Below, one piece after another: positions 1-8,086 of a DNA stretch of 64,000 nt. Each line of letters starts with the position of its first letter. Position 1 is the first letter of the stretch. Under the pieces are notes generated by a model, which saw only the letters and a list, made by a program, of their open reading frames with translations, was not told where the DNA came from and ran no database searches. The DNA comes from Methylocystis sp. L43 (GTDB lineage: Bacteria; Pseudomonadota; Alphaproteobacteria; Rhizobiales; Beijerinckiaceae): assembly GCF_015709525.1 (NCBI RefSeq), contig NZ_JADNRA010000032.1, forward strand, positions 170,063 to 234,062. The letters run 5' to 3'. Position numbers and translations under genes: made by a program.

Positions 1-2
1 AC

Positions 3-476
3 GACGCCTATTGGTTCTCGCGCGTCGGGCTTTTCATCGAGCGCGCCGACAACACGGCGCGTCTGCTCGACGTCAAATATCATGTGCTGTTGCCCGAGAA
101 GGAGATCGTCGGCGGTTCGCTCGACTATTTCCAATGGTCGGCCATTCTGCGCGCCGTGTCGGCGCATACCGCCTATCATTGGGTCTATCGCACGAGCATG
201 AAGCCTTGGCTTGTCGCCGATCTGTTGATCCTGCGACCGGAGATGCCGCGTTCGCTGATTTCCTGCTATGAGTCGATCGTGCGCAATCTCGACAATCTTG
301 CCCGCGCCCACGGGCGCCAGGGCTCATCGCAGCGTCACGCCCGCGGCGTCTACGGCAAGCTCGAAAAACTGAATATGGAGAGCGTCTTTCAGGGCGGGCT
401 GCATGAATTCGTGCAGTCCTTCATCTCGGAAAACAACCGACTGGCCGCGCTCATCTCCGAGCAATATCTCTTCTGA
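3..476 (+). CDS. alpha-E domain protein, C-terminal part (cut by window edge)
   Basis: The reading frame is open from base 3 and ends at a TGA at 474-476, so only the last 157 residues are present. The sequence is helical and carries family-like pieces such as LFIERADNTARLLD and QGGLHEFVQSFI. These match what I know of alpha-E (DUF403) proteins, which sit next to a circularly permuted ATP-grasp gene and a transglutaminase-like gene in many Proteobacteria. The next gene, 10 bases downstream, is such a transglutaminase, which supports the call. The operon is thought to work in peptide ligation or modification, but its substrate is not known, and the start and any ATP-grasp partner are outside the window. 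Confidence 0.85.
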   Translation, partial: DAYWFSRVGLFIERADNTARLLDVKYHVLLPEKEIVGGSLDYFQWSAILRAVSAHTAYHWVYRTSMKPWLVADLLILRPEMPRSLISCYESIVRNLDNLARAHGRQGSSQRHARGVYGKLEKLNMESVFQGGLHEFVQSFISENNRLAALISEQYLF

Positions 477-486
477 GCGAAATCAG

Positions 487-1323
487 ATGCGCATCCGCAT
501 AAGGCATGAAACGACCTATCGCTATGCCGAGCCGCCGCGAACGGCGGTGCAGCATCTTCGCCTGACGCCGCGCAATCACGATGGGCAGCATGTCGTCGAC
601 TGGCGCATCGATGTCGATCGCGATTGCCGACTGGTGCAGTCGGAAGACGCCTTCGGCAATACGCTCCACCGCTTCTCCGTGGACGGGCCGCTTGAGTCGA
701 TTTCCACCGTGGTGGAAGGGGAAGTGACGACCTTCGACATGGCCGGAGTCGTATCGGGCGCGGTCGAGCGCTTTCCGCCGGTCCTGTTCATGCGCGACAC
801 GCCGCTGACGACGCCGAGCGCAGCGATCTGCGATTTCGCGCGCGAAACGACGTCAAAGGAAAGCGGAACGCTCTCGAAGCTCCATGCGCTGCTTGGCGCG
901 ATTCACGAATCACTCACATTCGACGCCGCCGCCACGCATTCGGCGACGACAGCGGCGGAATGTTTCGAGCATCGCAAGGGCGTCTGTCAGGATTTTTCGC
1001 ATCTCTTCATCGCCTGCGCGCGCGGGATCGGCGCGCCGGCGCGCTATGTGAGCGGCTATTTCCTCGGCAGCGATGACGAGGATCAGGTCGCCGGCCACGC
1101 ATGGGCCGAGGCCTATGTCGAGGATCTCGGTTGGGTGGCCTTCGATCCCACGCATGGCGTCGCGCCGCAGGAAAATCATGTGCGCGTCGCCGTAGCGCTC
1201 GACTATCTGGGCGCGGCCCCGATTCGCGGCGCGCACTCCGGCGGCGGCGGCGAAACGCTGGACGTCAAAGTGCGCGTCGCGCGCGCGGCGGCCTTCAGCC
1301 AGTCGCAATCACAATCGCAGTAG
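487..1323 (+). CDS. transglutaminase-like cysteine peptidase family protein
   Basis: A 278-residue protein. I chose the ATG at 487, ten bases after the alpha-E stop, because the conserved N-terminal beta region (MRIRIRHETTYRY) begins there; a longer frame from 403 would overlap the previous gene. The Cys-His-Asp core is visible: KGVCQDFSHLF around residues 162-172 gives the Cys, GHAWAEAYV the His, and AFDPTHGV the Asp. The length is normal for the bacterial transglutaminase-like family that follows alpha-E genes. The C-terminus ends in a low-complexity SQSQSQSQ tail, which is unusual and may reflect slippage near the stop. The reaction is probably peptide-bond cleavage or acyl transfer; the substrate is unknown. 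Confidence 0.9.
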   Translation: MRIRIRHETTYRYAEPPRTAVQHLRLTPRNHDGQHVVDWRIDVDRDCRLVQSEDAFGNTLHRFSVDGPLESISTVVEGEVTTFDMAGVVSGAVERFPPVLFMRDTPLTTPSAAICDFARETTSKESGTLSKLHALLGAIHESLTFDAAATHSATTAAECFEHRKGVCQDFSHLFIACARGIGAPARYVSGYFLGSDDEDQVAGHAWAEAYVEDLGWVAFDPTHGVAPQENHVRVAVALDYLGAAPIRGAHSGGGGETLDVKVRVARAAAFSQSQSQSQ

Positions 1324-1329
1324 CTCGTC

Positions 1330-1710
1330 TCAGACTCCGACCAATTGATCGACCGCCGCGCTCTGGCGCGCGTCGGCGTCGCTTCGCCCGCGCTCGGGCA
1401 AGCCAATTTCTTCGCACGGCGCGAAGCGCAGCCCGTCTTCGTCATATTGAAAATCGCATGCGTTGAGCGCGGCCACGACGCGCGGCCAGACGCCCTTCCT
1501 GTCCCAGCGATGGTAGCGCGTATAGGCCGTGTACCATTTGCCGAACCGCGGCGGCAGGCTGCGCCAGGGCGCGCCGGTGCGAACGATCCAGAACACCGCT
1601 TCGAGAAAAAGCCGATTGTCGCGGGCTCGACAGCCTGGGTCGCCCTGTTTTCCGGGAAGGACGGGCGCGACGGCCTGCCAATGTTCGTCAGAAAGATAAT
1701 TCTCAATCAA
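1330..1710 (-). pseudogene. IS5-family transposase, N-terminal fragment
   Basis: The reverse strand encodes about 126 residues with the DUF4096-type N-terminal domain of IS5/IS427 transposases: YLSDEHWQAVAPVLPG, FWIVRTGAPWRSLPPRFG and YHRWDRKGVWPRVVAAL. A TTG at 1710 preceded by GGAGG at a good distance is the likely start; the frame is open further upstream without family similarity. After about residue 80 the family similarity stops. The DDE catalytic part that normally follows, in the same frame or in an overlapping orfB, is absent, because the transglutaminase gene ends only 7 bases away. This is therefore an inactive remnant. I see no clear terminal inverted repeats. Confidence 0.75.
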
Positions 1711-1929
1711 TTGATCCTCCGTCGCGGCGCATTGCGACGTCGACCCGCCGGACCGTCTTCGATGTGAAGGGCCGACATGATCGATCGATATTTCTATCCT
1801 AGGTTGTAATTTTAAACAGCACAACCTGTTTTGGCGGGGTCGTCCGGCGAAGATTTGCGTTCAGCCGCCGCATGAGACGGGACGCCAGAGCTCCGAATCC
1901 AGGTTTCGAGGGGGTCATCTCACCGCGTC

Positions 1930-1952
1930 ATGGCCGCGCTTGTCGCGGCCAT
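1930..1952 (-). repeat. palindromic intergenic repeat, copy 1
   Basis: A 9-bp stem (ATGGCCGCG with its complement) around a 5-base loop. Read on the minus strand, the flanks (CGTGGATG before, CATGACG after) match those of the copy at 2037-2059, so the two copies are inverted relative to each other. The family is the common Hyphomicrobiales intergenic repeat whose translation gives VMPGLVPGIH-like peptides. Confidence 0.7.
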
Positions 1953-2036
1953 CCACGCGACGACACGAGGCAAATGTGAGGATATGAGCCGAAATTACCG
2001 TCTCCGCGCGATGCGTTTCGCGGTTGACCGGCGTGG

Positions 2037-2059
2037 ATGCCCGGCACAAGGCCGGGCAT
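2037..2059 (+). repeat. palindromic intergenic repeat, copy 2
   Basis: Stem ATGCCCGG / CCGGGCAT with a 7-base loop (CACAAGG). The stem differs from copy 1 by compensated changes while the flanks stay alike, which suggests selection for the folded form in RNA or single-stranded DNA. It lies 85 bases from copy 1, in the 488-base non-coding stretch between the IS5 remnant and tRNA-Thr. Nothing else was recognised there. Confidence 0.7.
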
Positions 2060-2198
2060 GACGGCTGAGAGTGAGCTGAAATCCACTCGAGCTCGAAGCC
2101 CTGGGCTGGACGCGCGCGCGCTTGCGACTTGCGCCTCCCTGTGGCACACAGGCGCCGAACGCGTCGGACGCGATTTCAGTCGTTTCGGGCGATCAAGC

Positions 2199-2273
<75 letters not shown>

Positions 2274-2486
2274 GCTTTCCCTAAGGAAATCCAACACTTT
2301 GCGAAAGACACGCTCGCGGCGTTTCAGAACGTCCGAGACGGAACGGAACGCGAAAACCCGCGCAAGTTGGGTGAAAACTGGGTAGCGCGTCTACTTCGCC
2401 AGGCGCAGTTCGCCACCTCGCGCGGCGAAGAGCAGGACCGCCTCTCACGTGGCATCTATATCACCGCCGTCGCTGCGCGCGAGGAA

Positions 2487-2936
2487 ATGGCGAGAATTCC
2501 CCGCCGCATCGTGGACGCCTTTGATGGCGCGATTCCCGAGTTCGCCGCCGCGCTCGCCGCGAAGTGGCAGATCCCTGCGCGAGACGCGACGCATCTGCTG
2601 CGCGCAGAGTTTCGGCGGACGCGAACTCGGATGGCGCAGGAATTCGCCGCGCTCGCGGCTGAAGGGCCGGAATTTATCGAACACGACCTGGACGACGACA
2701 GACTGACGACGATCTCGGAAGGAAAATTTGAGCGGAATGACAACAACCAAAGGCCACAGCGCCGTTCGGGCAATGAAAAAGCCGACCAAGCTCTCGGAAG
2801 GCACGGTCTGGGAGAACTTGGAACTGTTTCCGACGCCGCCATGGGCGACGCGGGAGCATGGCGGCAAGGCGGGGAGAGGAAGAGCCAGTTGGAACTTTGT
2901 GCCGCCGTTATGGTTGTGCGTGATCACCAACCATGA
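2487..2936 (+). CDS. hypothetical protein, possible relic of an integrated element
   Basis: An open frame that runs on from the tRNA region; the ATG at 2487 (GAGGAA just upstream) is the most plausible start, giving 149 residues. The first two thirds look protein-like, rich in Arg and Ala with a helical pattern (PRRIVDAFDGAIPEFAAAL). The last third overlaps the fragment at 2737-2943 in another frame and reads as out-of-frame sequence. I do not recognise a family. The context, between tRNA-Thr and a truncated phage-type methyltransferase, suggests a decayed mobile element. Confidence 0.3.
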   Translation: MARIPRRIVDAFDGAIPEFAAALAAKWQIPARDATHLLRAEFRRTRTRMAQEFAALAAEGPEFIEHDLDDDRLTTISEGKFERNDNNQRPQRRSGNEKADQALGRHGLGELGTVSDAAMGDAGAWRQGGERKSQLELCAAVMVVRDHQP

Positions 2937-2943
2937 GGGCTAA
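2737..2943 (+). pseudogene. phage-type DNA methyltransferase, N-terminal fragment
   Basis: A 68-residue frame starting at ATG 2737. The first 45 residues carry the pattern WENLELFPTPPWATR, which I know from the N-terminus of SAM-dependent methyltransferases in alphaproteobacterial prophages. These usually continue into the SAM-binding motif (WEPACG...). Here the sequence leaves the family right after WATR and stops, so the catalytic domain is missing. It follows tRNA-Thr and an uncharacterised open frame, in keeping with a deleted integrated element. The family call rests on one motif. Confidence 0.4.
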
Positions 2944-2947
2944 AGCC

Positions 2948-3337
2948 ATGATTGAGAACATCGACATGGATGCACGTAAACGAGCTGCCGTAGGTGTTGC
3001 GGCGCTAGTTGGGGTTCTCGTTGGACTTTCCATCCTCACGTCGGAGTTCGGCCGCAGATCGACCGCGCAATTGGGTACAAATTACTCGGATGGCGCCTTA
3101 AACGCTGAAGGGATGTTGGCCGAAGTCCGGAACATGCCGCAGAACATTTATGGGTATGCCGGCGGCATGGCGAGAAATGTCGCAGCAGCTGCGAAGTGGT
3201 CGGAGGAGGAGTGGACCGTCGCCATTAACGCTGTCAGCGAGCTTCGGCAGAAAAATGAAAAAAATAACGTGGCTCGCCAAGATGACTCCAACGGGGCTTG
3301 GCAGCCGCCCGAGGAGATTCGAGGCAACCCCAACTAA
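2948..3337 (+). CDS. small single-span membrane protein, unknown function
   Basis: A 129-residue protein from ATG 2948; an in-frame ATG at 2933 is also possible. Residues around 12-30 form one hydrophobic span (AVGVAALVGVLVGLSIL) after a short charged N-terminus. The remainder is soluble and polar, with an MPQNIYGYAGGMARNVAAAAKW segment and a Lys/Asn-rich tail. This suggests a protein anchored in the inner membrane with most of its mass on one side. No family is recognised. Base composition is less GC-rich than in the neighbours, and it sits in the debris after tRNA-Thr, so it may be foreign. Confidence 0.45.
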   Translation: MIENIDMDARKRAAVGVAALVGVLVGLSILTSEFGRRSTAQLGTNYSDGALNAEGMLAEVRNMPQNIYGYAGGMARNVAAAAKWSEEEWTVAINAVSELRQKNEKNNVARQDDSNGAWQPPEEIRGNPN

Positions 3338-3768
3338 TTCGCAAAGCGGTCAAGATCAACATTTCATCCAAACGAGCCTCCGCTTCGCGCAACGCGGCCT
3401 TAGCTTCCGCGTTGCGTCGATCCCTAGCGAGCACGACTTTAACAGCGCGGGTCCATCGGGTGGGTGGAACTGGATCTTCCGGAGGAACGGCGCTCACTCC
3501 GCAGTCGCAGCACGATAACAAGGAGCGATCGCGCCGGCGTCGGCAGGGGCGAGGCGATGCGTGACCGTAAAGGCATGTTAACCATCGGGAAGAAGCTGTG
3601 CGCGGGCGCACTGTTCATTTCCATGAGACGCGCGATGATCTGATCGTTGCGAAAACGTTCTGCGTTTCGGAGCGATCAGGGGCCGGGCTGTGAAGGCGCG
3701 CCGGCCCCTTTTGCGGGCTTTTTCGATGTCGTCGAGGGGGACGGCGACGCGAGGCGCGCCGGGAGATC
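3338..3768. other. gene-poor stretch with one doubtful reverse frame
   Basis: No convincing gene. On the minus strand a stretch around 3350-3450 reads like helical protein (VLARDRRNAEAKAALREA) inside a 125-residue frame (3234-3611), but that frame overlaps the end of the previous gene, has no clear start signal and loses protein-like character at both ends. It may be a decayed gene. Confidence 0.3.
3679..3712 (+). terminator. possible intrinsic terminator
   Basis: An 8-bp stem GGGGCCGG / CCGGCCCC with a 14-base loop is followed by TTTT. The loop is long and no clear plus-strand gene ends just before it, so the call is weak. Confidence 0.3.
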
Positions 3769-3987
3769 TTACGAGAGGATCGAGTTCAAGCGGGAGAAGG
3801 CTTTTGAGCTGTAGTCTCTAAAGGGAAGGCTTTCGAAAAAGTCCTCAACGGCTTTGGGGTTCTGGCCCCAGGCGATCAGGAAGCCCGCCACCGCCAATAG
3901 CAGCAGGGACAGCAACCCCGACGAGAGGCCGGCGAGAACCCCAACCGCCAGAACGACACCAATCTTGGTCCTGTTGCTCATCGCCAT
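3769..3987 (-). CDS. small membrane protein, unknown function
   Basis: A 72-residue product from the ATG at 3987, chosen because AGGAGA lies 7 bases upstream; an upstream ATG at 4026 lacks such a signal. After a short basic start (MAMSNRTK) there is a long hydrophobic region (about residues 9-40, possibly two spans with a glycine turn). A polar tail ending FSRLNSILS follows. No family is recognised. The clear ribosome binding site and the hydrophobic profile make it a credible gene. Confidence 0.5.
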   Translation of the reverse strand: MAMSNRTKIGVVLAVGVLAGLSSGLLSLLLLAVAGFLIAWGQNPKAVEDFFESLPFRDYSSKAFSRLNSILS

Positions 3988-4242
3988 CGCTACGTCTCCT
4001 GATTGCGCCTCATCCGCACGCATCACTTAGATCAACATGGTTAATGAACAATGAGCGCGCAAGCTCGCCTGCGCGGCTTAGGCATGGGACAAGCACGGCG
4101 CTCCGACGCACGCCAGACTGCTCGGGCGAGCGGGCCCGTTGAGCTTGGAGCGACTTCGAGACAGGCCAGAGTCGATTCAGCAAGCGCGTCGCCGGGGCGA
4201 CAAACCGGCCCTGAACTCGCGACTTGCGGCGACCGAACGTCT

Positions 4243-4329
4243 TCAGCCGGAGTAATAGCTGACGATCGCAGCGCCGAGAAAGAAACCGATCGCCCCTAGA
4301 ATCATCAGTCTCGTTAAACCTTCCGGCAT
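4243..4329 (-). CDS. 28-residue single-span membrane peptide
   Basis: The reverse strand carries GGAGAGAGTTC followed by ATG at 4329 and a 28-codon frame ending in TGA at 4243-4245. The peptide begins MPEGLTRLM, has a hydrophobic glycine-containing span (ILGAIGFFLGAAIV) and ends SYYSG. A strong ribosome binding site at ideal spacing and a typical one-span layout argue that it is a real small protein. I do not know the family. Confidence 0.5.
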   Translation of the reverse strand: MPEGLTRLMILGAIGFFLGAAIVSYYSG

Positions 4330-4427
4330 GAACTCTCTCCAGGCAGCGCCGCTCGCCTCAAATTAGCGGTCTCAAGTCCAAGATCAAGAAGCGCTGCGCC
4401 CAGAGCGTCGCGATCGCGTGGGCGGAA

Positions 4428-4465
4428 AAGAAAAGAAAAACCGCAGGCGACGCGGCCTGCGGTTT
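4428..4465 (-). terminator. intrinsic terminator of the glycine-zipper lipoprotein gene
   Basis: On the minus strand an 11-bp perfect stem (AAACCGCAGGC with its complement, loop of 6) is followed by a T-rich run at 4440-4428. It lies 19 bases beyond the stop of the gene at 4484-4774. The A/T runs on both sides could let it work in both directions. Confidence 0.85.
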
Positions 4466-4483
4466 AAAAAATTTAGCACGCCT

Positions 4484-4774
4484 TTAGTAGTTATAGAAAG
4501 CGACGCAGACGCGGTTGCCGTAATAGTCCCAGCCCCAGCGCGCACAGCGTGGCGGCGGAGCGGTCGCCGCGCCGACGACGGCGCCGCTGGCCGCGCCGAT
4601 CGCCGCGCCGGCAAGCGTGCCGCCCGCGCGTCCGCCGGACGCCAGCGCGCCAATGCCCGCGCCGCCTAGGCCGCCGATCACGGCGCCGCCTGCTGCGCGT
4701 TCACCGGGAGTGTTGCACGCCGCAAGCGGCGCGGCCGCCGCCAGGGCGGTCGTCAGCAGCAGAACTTTCTTCAT
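4484..4774 (-). CDS. glycine-zipper lipoprotein
   Basis: A 96-residue precursor. Residues 1-20 are a lipoprotein signal (MKKVLLLTTALAAAAPLAAC) with the lipobox LAAC, so the mature protein should start at lipidated Cys20. Residues 27-70 are an Ala/Gly-rich zipper with repeated GGxGGAGIGA-like units, typical of small outer-membrane or periplasmic lipoproteins of the 17-kDa antigen / YMGG type. The tail is short and aromatic (WGWDYYGNRVC). A ribosome binding site (AGGAG) precedes the ATG, and a terminator follows the stop. The likely role is in envelope structure; exact function is unknown. Confidence 0.85.
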   Translation of the reverse strand: MKKVLLLTTALAAAAPLAACNTPGERAAGGAVIGGLGGAGIGALASGGRAGGTLAGAAIGAASGAVVGAATAPPPRCARWGWDYYGNRVCVAFYNY

Positions 4775-5109
4775 GCGTTTCTCCTAGGGTGAGGCTGGAT
4801 CGTCCGCATCCAGGCGAAGCGGCGCCGGACCAGTCCGTTCAATGCGCGCCGCGCGAGTCTTTAACGACGCCGCGGCCGGCGACCGCTTGGGTATGCCGCA
4901 AGCCGCATTGGCGTCGCGTGGAGTTTAATAAAAGCGGTCTGCGATGACTGTCGCAAAAATACAACATCGTGCGAGTTTCAGGCGTTCGCCGCTTAGGAAA
5001 AGCCCGAAACGCGACGCGTTTTCGCCATAAAGGGACGCGCGCGGCGCTTGGGGCGGGGCCGTAAATTTGCTAGCAGCCACTGTCATTTGCTTTGAAGGAC
5101 ATCGCTCTC

Positions 5110-6042
5110 ATGGATGCAGCCGCATGCGCGGAGGAATTTCGCCGCCGTCTCGACGCCGCCGCCGACGCCACCGAATCCGCGCTCGACGCGCTGCTCGCGC
5201 CTGCGCCGCTTCCCGGCGAGATCGCCCGTCCCCCGCGCCTTCTCGAAGCGATGCGTTATTCCTCGCTTGGCGGCGGCAAGCGGCTGCGGCCGTTTCTCGT
5301 CATCGAATCCGCGCGACTCTTTGGCGTCGTCGGCGAATCGGCGCTGCGCACCGCCTGCGCGCTTGAAATGATTCATTGCTATTCGCTCGTCCATGACGAC
5401 TTGCCGGCGATGGACGATGACGATCTGCGCCGCGGCCGGCCGACGACTCATAAGGCCTTCGACGAGGCGACGGCGATCCTGGCGGGCGACGGGCTGTTGA
5501 CCTACGCGTTCGACGTCGTCGCCGATCCGAAGACGCATCAAGACGCTGGCGTGCGCGCGGCGCTGGTGCTCGCCTTGGCCCGCGCGGCGGGGCTTGGCGG
5601 CATGGTCGGCGGACAGGCGCTCGACCTTGCCGCTGAAACCGCGGCGACGCCGCTCACGCTCGAAGAAACCTTGCAGATGCAGGCGATGAAGACGGGCGCT
5701 CTGTTACGCTTCGCCGTCGACGCCGGAGGCATCCTCGGCGGCGCGTCTGTGTCGCAGGCGCGTGCGCTGACGCGCTATGGCGAAGCGCTGGGCGCGGCTT
5801 TTCAGATCGCCGACGACATTCTCGACGCAGAGGGCGACAGCGCCGCGCTCGGCAAGCGCGCCGGCAAAGACGCCGAACGCGGCAAGGCGACTCTCGTCGG
5901 TCTTCTCGGTCTCGACGCCGCGCGCGCGAGACGGGACGCGCTGGTCGCGGAAGCGACGGCGGCGCTGCGCGAGACAGGACTGGGGGAGGGAACCGACATT
6001 CTGGCGGAGGCCGCCCGTTTCGTCGCCGCGCGGCGCAACTGA
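5110..6042 (+). CDS. ispA: polyprenyl (farnesyl/geranylgeranyl) diphosphate synthase
   Basis: A 310-residue short-chain trans-isoprenyl diphosphate synthase, which condenses isopentenyl and allylic diphosphates in the cytosol. Both aspartate-rich motifs are present: first HDDLPAMDDDD (about residue 96 onward, bulky insert form typical of bacterial FPP synthases) and second DDILD. The GGGKRLRPFL substrate loop is also visible. I took the ATG at 5110 rather than the TTG at 5092 because GAAGGA lies at a suitable distance. Product length (C15 or C20) cannot be read safely from sequence, so the symbol is tentative. The next gene follows after 12 bases. Confidence 0.9.
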   Translation: MDAAACAEEFRRRLDAAADATESALDALLAPAPLPGEIARPPRLLEAMRYSSLGGGKRLRPFLVIESARLFGVVGESALRTACALEMIHCYSLVHDDLPAMDDDDLRRGRPTTHKAFDEATAILAGDGLLTYAFDVVADPKTHQDAGVRAALVLALARAAGLGGMVGGQALDLAAETAATPLTLEETLQMQAMKTGALLRFAVDAGGILGGASVSQARALTRYGEALGAAFQIADDILDAEGDSAALGKRAGKDAERGKATLVGLLGLDAARARRDALVAEATAALRETGLGEGTDILAEAARFVAARRN

Positions 6043-6054
6043 GGAATCGCGCCG

Positions 6055-6771
6055 ATGCCCCGACTAGGACTGTCCACGACCCGTCGGCGCGCCTCGGCGA
6101 TCCTGGCGCCATTTCGTATTGTTCGCGCGCGCCCGCAGCTCTTTCTCAGTCTCGCGCTCGGCGTCATTGTCGGATTGCTTCTGCCGCAGGCGATGCAGCC
6201 GGTCGCCCGCGCGCTCGTCGCATGGAACGCCGTCGCGCTGTGCTATTTCGCTCTCGTCTACATGCTCATCGCGGGCGCCACGCACGACACCATTCGCGAG
6301 CGCGCCCAGATTCTCGACGAGGGCCGCTTCGTCATGCTGTTGCTCACGACGGCGATCGCCACCGCCTCTTTCGGAGCCGTCGTCGTCGAGCTTGGTTCGG
6401 TGAAGTCAATGGAAGGCTGGGAGAAGGGCGCAGCCATCGCGCTCACCATCATCACGGTGCTCAATTCCTGGCTGTTCCTGCACCTGACCTTCGCCTTTCA
6501 CTATGCGCATGAATTCTACTTCGAGGAAGAGCATGATCCGGACGAGCCGCCGACGGCGCGCGGCGGACTGCATTTTCCTAACACCCGGATGCCGCAATAC
6601 ATCGACTTCCTGTATTTTTCCTACGTCATCGGCGTCGCCTTTCAGACGGCCGACATAGAAACCTGCTCGTCGCCGATGAGACTGCTGGTGGCGACGCATG
6701 GCATCGTCGCGTTTTTTTACAACACCACCATCCTCGCGCTCATGGTGAACGTCGCCAGCCAGCTGGTCTGA
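6055..6771 (+). CDS. DUF1345 membrane protein
   Basis: A 238-residue integral membrane protein with about five to six hydrophobic segments. A cytosolic-looking acidic loop (EEEHDPDEPP) and the stretch PQYIDFLYFSYVIGVAFQTAD match DUF1345 as I know it. It starts 12 bases after the prenyl synthase stop with AGGAA upstream of the ATG, and the MFS gene follows 7 bases later, so the three genes probably share a transcript. Function is unknown; some members lie near transporters. Confidence 0.85.
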   Translation: MPRLGLSTTRRRASAILAPFRIVRARPQLFLSLALGVIVGLLLPQAMQPVARALVAWNAVALCYFALVYMLIAGATHDTIRERAQILDEGRFVMLLLTTAIATASFGAVVVELGSVKSMEGWEKGAAIALTIITVLNSWLFLHLTFAFHYAHEFYFEEEHDPDEPPTARGGLHFPNTRMPQYIDFLYFSYVIGVAFQTADIETCSSPMRLLVATHGIVAFFYNTTILALMVNVASQLV

Positions 6772-6778
6772 AGGACAT

Positions 6779-8086
6779 ATGAAGGAAGACGCGGCGGCGA
6801 TCGACATCAAGACCGAAGCCGCGCGACTGCGCGCGATTTTGATCGGCTCGGTCGGCAATCTCGTCGAATGGTACGACTTTTACGTCTATTCGGCCTTTTC
6901 GCTTTACTTCGTCGACTCGTTCTTTCCTGGCGAAGACCCCCTCGCGCAGATGATGTCGGCCTCCGGCGTCTTTGCGCTTGGTTTCTTGATGCGGCCGATC
7001 GGCGCCTATGTCTTCGGACGGATCGGGGACGGGCGCGGCCGGCGCGCCGCGCTGATGCTCTCGGTGCTGCTGATGTGTCTGGGTTCGCTCCTCATCGCGC
7101 TCGCGCCGACCTATGCGACGATCGGCGTCGGCGCGCCGGCGACGCTGCTCTTCGCGCGCCTCGTTCAGGGCGTCAGTCTTGGCGGCGAATATGGGTCGAG
7201 CGCGACCTATCTTGCCGAGATGGCGCATCCCGAGCGCCGCGGTTTCTATTCGAGCTTTCAATATGTGACGATGATCGCCGGCCAATTGCTGGCGCTTTGC
7301 GTGCTGCTCATCTTGCAGAATGTTGCGCTCGACGCTCAGGCGCTGCGCGACTGGGGTTGGCGCATCCCCTTCGCCTTCGGCGCGCTGCTCGCCATCGTGG
7401 CGCTCTATATGCGCCGCGACCTTGCCGAGACGCCCGCCTTCAAGGCGTCGCGCGCCGAGCGGCGGCGCGGATCGCTCAGCGCGCTGCTCGCGCATAAGCG
7501 GGAGACGGCGACAGTCGTTGGACTGACGCTCGGCGGCACCATCGCCTTCTATGTCTACACGACCTACATGCAGAAATTTTTGAAGCTCTCCGCCGGATTG
7601 AGCGATGCGGAGACGACGTGGATTGCGGCCGGCTCGCTTCTCTTCGCGCTATGCCTGCAACCGATCTACGGCGCCTTGTCGGATCGCGTCGGCCGCCGGC
7701 CGATGCTCATCGCCTTCGGCGTGCTGGGAACGATCTTCACGGTTCCGCTGCTGACTGCGATTCAGAATGCGCGAGACGCATGGATCGCCTTTGCGCTCAT
7801 CTGCTGCGCCTGGCTGATCGTCGCGCTCTATACGTCCATCAACGCCGTCGTGAAGGCCGAACTCTTTCCAGCGGCGATCCGCGTCACCGGCGTCGCGCTG
7901 CCGTATGCGGCGACGGTGTCGCTCTTTGGCGGTTCGGCGGAATATGTGGCGCTCTGGTTCAAGGCGCAGGGGCATGAGAGCTGGTTCTTCTACTATGCGA
8001 GCGCCGCAATCTTCATTTCGCTCATCGTCTACGCGACGATGCCGGATACGAAGAGGAATTCTCGGATTGAGCAGGAAGAAAGTTAG
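6779..8086 (+). CDS. MFS transporter, metabolite:proton symporter (MHS) family
   Basis: A 435-residue protein with twelve likely membrane spans. MHS-type signatures are visible: GNLVEWYDFYVYSAFS in helix 1, the loop GRIGDGRGRRAAL between helices 2 and 3, and QGVSLGGEYGSS in helix 4. These resemble KgtP and ShiA-type symporters of organic acids. The substrate (for example 2-oxoglutarate, shikimate or citrate) cannot be told. AAGGA lies just upstream of the ATG. Its last four bases overlap the stop of the convergent Uma2 gene. Confidence 0.9.
   Translation: MKEDAAAIDIKTEAARLRAILIGSVGNLVEWYDFYVYSAFSLYFVDSFFPGEDPLAQMMSASGVFALGFLMRPIGAYVFGRIGDGRGRRAALMLSVLLMCLGSLLIALAPTYATIGVGAPATLLFARLVQGVSLGGEYGSSATYLAEMAHPERRGFYSSFQYVTMIAGQLLALCVLLILQNVALDAQALRDWGWRIPFAFGALLAIVALYMRRDLAETPAFKASRAERRRGSLSALLAHKRETATVVGLTLGGTIAFYVYTTYMQKFLKLSAGLSDAETTWIAAGSLLFALCLQPIYGALSDRVGRRPMLIAFGVLGTIFTVPLLTAIQNARDAWIAFALICCAWLIVALYTSINAVVKAELFPAAIRVTGVALPYAATVSLFGGSAEYVALWFKAQGHESWFFYYASAAIFISLIVYATMPDTKRNSRIEQEES

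Noticed and set aside
1928..2149. 73-residue frame containing VMPGLVPGIH
   Set aside because: This peptide is the translation of the intergenic palindromic repeat, a known source of false genes.
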